DNA of 7,958 bases from Actinocrinis sp046724665 (lineage in GTDB: Bacteria > Actinomycetota > Actinomycetes > Streptomycetales > Catenulisporaceae). Numbering within the stretch: position 1 is the first letter of the stretch; every line of letters starts with the position of its first letter. Below, one piece after another: positions 1-4,039 of this stretch. The notes beneath the pieces were generated by a model, which had not been told where the DNA came from, did no database searches, and worked only from the letters and a program-made list of their open reading frames with translations. A program made the translations under genes and the position numbers. The DNA lies in NCBI GenBank assembly GCA_046724665.1, contig JBKOWZ010000121.1:1-7958 (forward strand). The letters are read 5' to 3'.

Positions 1-1149
1 CCCGAGGGCCAATGCCGTGCGCGCCGCGAGCAGCTTGTTCTCCTGCGGCGTGACCAGCCATCCGGCCTGCTCCAGCTGCGCGGAGTTACGCACCAGGTCG
101 CGCAGTATCTGGGCGCTGCGCTCCCCGGCGGTGTACCGCGCAGCGTGCTCGACCGAGCGTGCCCAAGCGGCCCAGTTGGGCCGCCGCTGCCGGGTGAACG
201 CGACCCGCGCCGCGAGCGCGTACTCGGCCGCCGCCTTGGCGTCCCCGGCGACCAGCGCGGCATTCGCCGCGGACAGCCGGGCCTCGGCGGCGTTGAGCAC
301 GAAACCGCTGTCCGTGTGTCCCTGGGCGGCCTGCTCCGCGTACTGTCGCGCCTCGTCGGCCAGCCCGGCGGCCAGCAGCGCGTCCGCCCGATCGGAGAGC
401 ACCGAAGCGGTCGGCCTGCCCAACTGCTCGCCGACCATGCGCGCCTCGTCCAGCACGCGCAGCGCCCGCGGCAGATCGCCGGCGCGCAGCGCGGCGAAGC
501 CGGTGTTGCACAGCGCCCGGTGATACAGCGCCTCGAAGCCGTTGTCGGCGGCCAGTTGCGCCGCGCGAGTGAGATCGCGGCTCGTCTCGGCGTGATTTCC
601 CCGGTACGCCAGCAGGATGCCGCGGTTGTTCAGCATGATGGCTTCCCAGTGCGCGTCGCCGTGCTCGCGCAGCACCCGCTCGGCGGCGCTGTGGTAGGCG
701 AGCGCTTCGGCGGTGCGGCCGATCCGCTGGAGCACCAGGCCGAGGTTCACCTGCAACCTGGCCAGTTCGAGCCTTCCCTCGGGCAGCGAGGCGAGTGCGG
801 ACTCCGCCAGCGCCGCCTCGGCCAGAGCGGCCTGGGTGTTGCCCGCCTCGGCGAGCATGACCAGCAGCGACGTGCGCGCCTGGCCGGTGCGCAGCTGATA
901 GCCACGGCGCTCGCCGAGCGCCACCGACCTGCGCAGCGCGGCGCGGGCCGCGGCGAGGTCGCCGAGCCAGTTGTGCGCGAGGCCGAGCGCCCGCAGCGCG
1001 ACGCACGCCGCCTCGTCCTGCGGATCCGCCGCCACCAGCGCCATCGCGCTGTCCCTGGTCGCCCGCGGACTACGGTTCACCGCTTCGACCAACTCCAAGG
1101 CCTCCCGCAGGCGGCTGGCTGAGCGGTCTGAAGCGGCGGCCGTTGTCAC
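1..1149 (-). CDS. TPR-repeat protein, probable N-terminal part of a CHAT-domain protein (3' end outside window)
   Basis: The frame is open from a GTG at 1149 to the window edge, giving 383 residues with no stop. The visible part is an array of helical hairpins rich in Ala/Leu, from about residue 45 to 340, with TPR-like signatures. Examples are NLGLVLQRIGRTAEAL (135-150), NNRGILLAYRGNHAE (about 174-188), NTGFAALRAGDLPRAL (215-230) and a closing RRPNWAAWAR segment (322-331). There is no signal peptide or membrane segment, so it should be cytoplasmic. This repeat style is familiar from the N-terminal half of actinobacterial proteins that end in a CHAT domain (caspase HetF-associated with TPRs, a clan CD cysteine protease fold). 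That identification is from family knowledge: the catalytic half would lie left of base 1 and is not seen. A GAGAAG ribosome site lies 8 nt before the GTG and overlaps the stop of the upstream gene, 12 nt away, so the two are in one operon and possibly coupled. It could be a plain TPR regulator without CHAT. Confidence 0.8.
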   Translation of the reverse strand, partial: MTTAAASDRSASRLREALELVEAVNRSPRATRDSAMALVAADPQDEAACVALRALGLAHNWLGDLAAARAALRRSVALGERRGYQLRTGQARTSLLVMLAEAGNTQAALAEAALAESALASLPEGRLELARLQVNLGLVLQRIGRTAEALAYHSAAERVLREHGDAHWEAIMLNNRGILLAYRGNHAETSRDLTRAAQLAADNGFEALYHRALCNTGFAALRAGDLPRALRVLDEARMVGEQLGRPTASVLSDRADALLAAGLADEARQYAEQAAQGHTDSGFVLNAAEARLSAANAALVAGDAKAAAEYALAARVAFTRQRRPNWAAWARSVEHAARYTAGERSAQILRDLVRNSAQLEQAGWLVTPQENKLLAARTALALG

Positions 1150-1161
1150 TGACTCAGCTTC

Positions 1162-1638
1162 TCAGGTGTTGACCCATTCAGTCACGACCTGCGAACCGTC
1201 CGGCAGGGTGCAGCGCAGTCTGATCAGGCCCGCCGGGACCGAGGTGAGGGTGAAGCGGCCGTATCGGTCCACCGGGGCGGTCAGCTGCTGGCCGTTCTGC
1301 GCCGCGGTCTCCAGCGCGATGAGGTCCGGCCCGTTCGGCGCGAGCAGCCCGACCAGATTGCGGGCGCCGTTGATCTCGGTCGCCCTGATCTCGACGGTCA
1401 GCCCGGGGGCCTCGAACAGCAGCAGGGTCTCGCCCTGGGCCCGGGTACGCGTGCCGACCAGCAGTTCGCCGTCGATCAGCCGGGCGAGCTGGGCGTCCAT
1501 GTCGTGCCAGGCGAAGACGGATCTCGCCGCGGCCCGCACCGAGTCGGGTACCGGATCGAGGTGATCGAACATCACGCCGACCCGTCTGAGCAGCTTGGCA
1601 TCCTCGACGGCATCGCCGATAGAGCGGTTGCTTTCCAT
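1162..1638 (-). CDS. 158-residue protein of unknown function, possible sigma-factor partner
   Basis: I do not recognise a named family. Two parts can be seen. Residues 1-55 look helical and polar, with the stretch LRRVGVMFDHLDPVPDSVRA leading into an AWHDMDAQLARL helix. Residues 70-156 look like a beta-rich module: LLLFEAPGLTVEIRA, then a DRYGRFTLTSVPAGLIRLRC core resembling carboxypeptidase regulatory-like (transthyretin/CNA-B-like) folds, ending in VVTEWV. There is no signal peptide, no transmembrane segment and no HxxxCxxC zinc anti-sigma motif; the single Cys is at 143. I chose the ATG at 1638 because GGGGAAG lies 5 nt before it. A GTG at 1686 would add 16 residues but has no clear ribosome site. 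The gene sits directly between the sigma factor and the TPR gene. This position, and its N-terminal helices, make it a candidate non-zinc anti-sigma factor or adaptor, which is inference only. Confidence 0.85.
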   Translation of the reverse strand: MESNRSIGDAVEDAKLLRRVGVMFDHLDPVPDSVRAAARSVFAWHDMDAQLARLIDGELLVGTRTRAQGETLLLFEAPGLTVEIRATEINGARNLVGLLAPNGPDLIALETAAQNGQQLTAPVDRYGRFTLTSVPAGLIRLRCTLPDGSQVVTEWVNT

Positions 1639-1711
1639 ATCTTCTTCCCCCGATGCGGTAAGACGGCTGACGTCATGGCTGTGCACGGCTGTGCCGGTAT
1701 CGCTGACCGGG

Positions 1712-2263
1712 TTACGTGACGGCGGCGAGCCTGGCCCGCAGCCGTCCGAGACATCGTGCCCGGGTTGGTCCGATCGAGCCGACCGGCATGCCCAGCGCGG
1801 CGGCCATCTGCGCGTAGTTCTCCAGCGGCGATACCGCTAATACCCGCAGCAGGCTCCGGCAACGCTCGGAGAGCGCGGCGAAGGCGGTCCACAGCTCGCG
1901 GTACTCGTCCTGGACGATCGTCTGGCGCTCCGGATCCTGGTCCGCGTCGCCGTCCTCGTCGTCCGGGGTGTCGAAGACCGGAACCTCGCGGTCGCGCTTG
2001 CGCAGCACGCTGATCGCCTCGCGTTTGGCGGTGGTGGCCAGCCAGCCGGCCAGCCGCTCCGGATCGTTGATCGACTGGAGGTGCTCGACCAGCCGCAGCC
2101 ACGTGGTCTGGCAGACGTCCGCGGCGTCGGCGTCGGAGAGCCGGAAGCCGCGGGCGACCGACCAGACGAGCCGCTCGAACCGGTCAACCAGCCGGTTCCA
2201 GGCCGCCTGATTGCCGCCGGCGGCCGCGGCCAGCAGTTCCTGGGTGCTCGTCTCGGTGTCCAC
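1712..2263 (-). CDS. ECF-like sigma-70 family RNA polymerase sigma factor
   Basis: With the GTG start at 2263 the protein has 183 residues, typical of extracytoplasmic function sigma factors with only regions 2 and 4. Region 2 covers about residues 19-92, from QAAWNRLVDRFERLVW through DVCQTTWLRLVEHL (region 2.2-like) to REAISVLRKRDRE. A very acidic linker (about 97-112, DTPDDEDGDADQDPER) follows. Region 4 covers about 120-181, including YAQMAAALGMPVGSIGPTR, a classical helix-turn-helix, and ending RCLGRLRARL. It should direct RNA polymerase core to a specific promoter set. An ATG at 2329 overlaps the protease stop (ATGA) and would add 22 residues, but these are unlike a sigma N-terminus and no ribosome site precedes it. 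The GTG has AAAGGG 7 nt upstream, inside a hairpin. It has no adjacent gene with a classical zinc anti-sigma motif. Confidence 0.93.
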   Translation of the reverse strand: MDTETSTQELLAAAAGGNQAAWNRLVDRFERLVWSVARGFRLSDADAADVCQTTWLRLVEHLQSINDPERLAGWLATTAKREAISVLRKRDREVPVFDTPDDEDGDADQDPERQTIVQDEYRELWTAFAALSERCRSLLRVLAVSPLENYAQMAAALGMPVGSIGPTRARCLGRLRARLAAVT

Positions 2264-2325
2264 TGTCCTACCCTTTCCCCCGCTGACCTGATCGTCAGCG
2301 CGGGAAAGGGTATCGATCGGACGCG
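2264..2325 (-). promoter_or_regulatory. RNA hairpin covering the sigma factor ribosome binding site
   Basis: Bases 2271-2287 and 2294-2310 form a near-perfect inverted repeat: 17-base arms, 16 of 17 positions paired (the mismatch is 2280/2301), and a 6-base loop. It lies between the protease stop and the sigma GTG start. In the minus-strand transcript the 3' arm is GTCAGCGGGGGAAAGGG, followed by TAGGACA and the GTG, so the AAAGGG ribosome site at optimal spacing is within the stem. The structure would block translation initiation when folded. No U-tract follows it, so an intrinsic terminator is unlikely. As duplex DNA it could alternatively be an operator for an internal promoter. What opens the hairpin, for example the ribosome terminating on the protease gene, a protein or temperature, is not visible. 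Confidence 0.75.
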
Positions 2326-3495
2326 TCATTCGACCACTACGCCGAAGTCCGGCTGAGCCACCCGGGTCGCCCGGTCGAGCAGGAAATCGACGGCCTCGGC
2401 GGCGCTCATCTGCTTGGTCGCGACCAGGTTGGCGATGCTCCCGGCGACGCGCGGCGCGGCGAACGAGGTACCCGACCACCGCGCGTAGCCGTTGAAGCGG
2501 CGGCCGTCCGGGGTGTTGTCGGTGATGAACGGCCCGATGACGTCGGTGCCGACCGCGCAGGCGTCCACCCACCAGCCGTGGTTGGAGTACTCGGCCCGGC
2601 GCTCGTCGGTCTCCAGCGACGCCACCGCCACGCAACCCTTGAGGGCGGCCGGCCAGAACGGGCGGTTCGTGCCGTCGTTGCCGGCGGCGACCACCACGAC
2701 GGTGTGCTTGCCGAAGCGGGCCAGCGCGTCGGAGATCAGCGGCGAGGGCTGGTCGTCGAAGGTGTAGCCGCCGAGCGAGAGGTTGAGCACGTCGAGGGTC
2801 TCGCCCGCGGCGTTGATCCGCCGGTGCAGGCTGGAGAGCCGGTTCAGCAGGTGCAGCTCGTCGGTGACGCCGTCGTCGTCGAGCACCCGCTCGATCATCA
2901 GGAAGGCGGAGGGCGCCTGGCGCAGCAGGATGCCCGCGACGAAGGTGCCGTGGCCGGTCTGCGTGTCGGGCTCGTAGTGCGAGCCGTGCGGGATCGGGTC
3001 GAGCTGGTCCGGAGTGACCAGGGCGAACCAGTCGGTGTCCGCGAACCACGGGTGCTTGATGATGCCGGTGTCCAGCACGGCGGCGATGGCCCGGCGGCCG
3101 GTGCCGTTGCCCCCGGTGGGCTTGGGCAGCGCGGCGGCCGGCTGCGGCGGGCTGAACGGGCCGCCGCCGTAGTCCGGCGCGGCCTGAAGCAGGTGGTTGA
3201 GCGAGGCGGTGATCGGGCCGTCGCTGTGGCCGCGCAGGTCCATCGCGAGTTCGCAGACATCGACGCCGGCCTCCGGCCGTAGCCGCAGCCGGCTGACGCC
3301 GACCTCGAAGAGGTCCTCGCGCCGCTCGGTCCAGTGGTCCGCGGCCTGGTGCGCCCGGTCGGCCTGGTGCAGCGGGACGAGAACCTGGTCGCGGCGGTGC
3401 AGCACGTGGCAGTTCCCGTTGACACCGGTGCTGACCACGATGTCGCCGTGGCGGGCCAGCAGCCTTTCCAACCGTGCTTCGTAGTCCAGAGTCAT
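2326..3495 (-). CDS. Intracellular subtilisin-like S8 family serine protease
   Basis: The 389-residue product carries the complete subtilisin catalytic set: Asp142 in AAVLDTGI, His182 in GHGTFVAGI, oxyanion Asn273 in VVAAGNDG and Ser344 in SGTSFAAPRVAG. The order and spacing fit an S8 catalytic domain at about residues 135-370. Residues 1-130 form a separate N-terminal module ending in a Pro-rich hinge (PFSPPQPAAALPKP, 113-126). It could act as an inhibitory prodomain or a sensor. There is no signal peptide or C-terminal membrane anchor, unlike secreted subtilisins and mycosins, so the enzyme should act in the cytoplasm. The ATG start has a good GGAGGG ribosome site 8 nt upstream. It is the first gene of the operon, and its stop overlaps an in-frame ATG of the downstream sigma gene. 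The likely substrate is unknown; the neighbouring 158-residue protein or the sigma factor itself are natural candidates by inference. Confidence 0.96.
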   Translation of the reverse strand: MTLDYEARLERLLARHGDIVVSTGVNGNCHVLHRRDQVLVPLHQADRAHQAADHWTERREDLFEVGVSRLRLRPEAGVDVCELAMDLRGHSDGPITASLNHLLQAAPDYGGGPFSPPQPAAALPKPTGGNGTGRRAIAAVLDTGIIKHPWFADTDWFALVTPDQLDPIPHGSHYEPDTQTGHGTFVAGILLRQAPSAFLMIERVLDDDGVTDELHLLNRLSSLHRRINAAGETLDVLNLSLGGYTFDDQPSPLISDALARFGKHTVVVVAAGNDGTNRPFWPAALKGCVAVASLETDERRAEYSNHGWWVDACAVGTDVIGPFITDNTPDGRRFNGYARWSGTSFAAPRVAGSIANLVATKQMSAAEAVDFLLDRATRVAQPDFGVVVE

Positions 3496-3503
3496 CGTGG
3501 CAT

Positions 3504-3509
3504 CCCTCC
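3504..3509 (-). promoter_or_regulatory. Ribosome binding site of the S8 protease
   Basis: The minus strand reads GGAGGG followed by 8 bases and the ATG at 3495. This strong match to the anti-Shine-Dalgarno sequence fixes the protease start. Confidence 0.85.
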
Positions 3510-3581
3510 AGTGGCAGTCTTGGCAAGCCGAGGCTTAGCACGTCTGCCCCGTTGTGCGGTGTGTTTGGCGGGTTCCCGCGA

Positions 3582-3672
3582 CTGTACGAGATACGCCACC
3601 TGTACGAGACGCGCCGCCGCCGGCCAGGCCGTACCCCCGTGACGTCCTGACCAGAGCGCGCGTCTCGTGCAG
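3582..3672. repeat. Three copies of a TCTCGTRCAG motif, operator candidates
   Basis: On the minus strand TCTCGTACAG occurs at 3582-3591 and again at 3600-3609, 18 bases apart. A plus-strand copy, TCTCGTGCAG, is at 3663-3672. The second and third copies are the ends of a longer inverted repeat (CTGTACGAGACGCGC at 3600-3614 and GCGCGTCTCGTGCAG at 3658-3672, one mismatch in 15). They lie 85-180 bases upstream of the protease start. The arrangement suggests a multi-site operator for the protease operon, or paired promoter elements recognised by the operon's own sigma factor. No factor can be named. Confidence 0.5.
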
Positions 3673-3676
3673 CCGC

Positions 3677-3714
3677 CCCGACGCCTGCCTGTCGATCCCC
3701 CCACAGGCGTCGGG
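3677..3714. repeat. Inverted repeat with 11-bp perfect arms
   Basis: CCCGACGCCTG at 3677-3687 is the exact reverse complement of CAGGCGTCGGG at 3704-3714, with a 16-base spacer. In RNA it would form a stable hairpin; no U-tract follows on either strand, so a canonical terminator is not supported. It lies about 180 bases upstream of the protease start, where it could sit in the leader transcript or act as a DNA site. Confidence 0.5.
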
Positions 3715-3813
3715 ACGGTCCCCCAGCATCCACCCCACACTGACCTACGCCGGGCTCTCCCCTTCCCGGAACGGTCATCAACAAGAGCGGGGCCCACGGC
3801 GTCCTGATACATG

Positions 3814-3846
3814 CGGCCCGAAGTTTCCCGAAGATTTTTTGGGCCG
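3814..3846. other. T-tract element with CCCGAAG direct repeats inside an inverted repeat
   Basis: CGGCCC at 3814-3819 pairs with GGGCCG at 3841-3846. Between and overlapping them are two CCCGAAG copies (3817-3823 and 3827-3833), exactly 10 bases apart or about one helical turn, then a run of six T residues at 3835-3840. Such an A/T run stands out in this GC-rich sequence. A regulator site or upstream promoter element is possible. It is not a terminator, because the T run lies inside the spacer rather than after the stem. Confidence 0.35.
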
Positions 3847-3899
3847 ATGGGGGAAGCCGAGCGGCCACGTGCCCACCGCCCGCCTGTCGCCGGGATCAC

Positions 3900-3919
3900 A
3901 CCTGCCGTTAACGCCAGGT
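3900..3919. promoter_or_regulatory. 20-bp palindrome upstream of the efe promoter
   Basis: ACCTGCCGTTAACGCCAGGT reads the same on both strands except for the single position pair 3905/3914. Its right end is 3 bases before the proposed -35 hexamer, where an activator or second repressor would bind. It is unlike the iron box, so it suggests an additional regulator of the efe operon, identity unknown. Confidence 0.5.
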
Positions 3920-3922
3920 ACC

Positions 3923-3953
3923 TTGCGGCCGCCGTGTCGGACAACGGTATGGT
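3923..3953 (+). promoter_or_regulatory. Possible efe operon promoter
   Basis: TTGCGG (3923-3928) and TATGGT (3948-3953) resemble -35 and -10 elements of the principal actinobacterial sigma factor. The spacing is 19 bases, slightly long. The -10 element lies within the iron box, as expected for iron repression. Transcription would begin near 3960 and leave an 80-base leader. Confidence 0.4.
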
Positions 3954-3966
3954 TAGGCTTGCCTAA
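3948..3966. promoter_or_regulatory. DtxR/IdeR/DmdR-type iron box
   Basis: TATGGTTAGGCTTGCCTAA matches 15 of 19 positions of the classical DtxR-family operator TTAGGTTAGGCTAACCTAA. It also contains a perfect inverted repeat, GTTAGGC-TT-GCCTAAC at 3952-3967. It lies about 75 bases upstream of an iron-import operon. The Fe(II)-loaded repressor would bind here and block the overlapping -10 element when iron is sufficient. The sequence match is direct; the regulatory role follows from the DtxR family and the gene context. Confidence 0.8.
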
Positions 3967-4039
3967 CATCCGGCCGCCAACCCGTAGGCCGCCGATTTGA
4001 CCGCGCCGCCCGCGCCGAAGGACCGAGGACCTGCCGGAT

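Larger units (their letters stand above)
3496..4039. other. Divergent intergenic region, no convincing gene
   Basis: These 544 bases separate the protease operon (minus) from the efe operon (plus). Open frames exist here on both strands, but their translations are low-complexity Arg/Pro/Gly-rich sequence without domains, as expected in GC-rich DNA. The region instead holds several inverted and direct repeats, annotated separately. The protease-proximal half has the TCTCGTRCAG motifs and a hairpin, the middle has a T-tract element, and the efe-proximal end has the palindrome, promoter and iron box. No tRNA or recognisable riboswitch was seen. Confidence 0.75.

Noticed and set aside
86..1122. 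Long open frames on both strands over the left end, apart from the TPR frame
   Set aside because: Their translations are Arg/Gly/Ala-rich without domains, while the frame from the GTG at 1149 gives clear TPR helices and a ribosome site.
1677..1696. Tandem GGCTGTGC repeat between the sigma factor and the 158-residue gene
   Set aside because: Only two 8-base units with no symmetry or position suggesting function.
3524..3537. AAGCC-GA-GGCTT inverted repeat just upstream of the protease, considered as a second iron box
   Set aside because: It shares only short segments with the DtxR-family consensus and lacks the TTAGG ends.
1712..3868. A 718-codon open frame running through the sigma factor and protease region
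   Set aside because: Only its last part is the sigma factor; upstream of 2329 it overlaps the protease in another frame and has Arg/Pro-rich composition.
3492..3944. Minus-strand open frame of 150 codons in the divergent intergenic region
   Set aside because: No domain, odd composition, and it overlaps the protease ribosome site and the repeats; most likely a chance frame.
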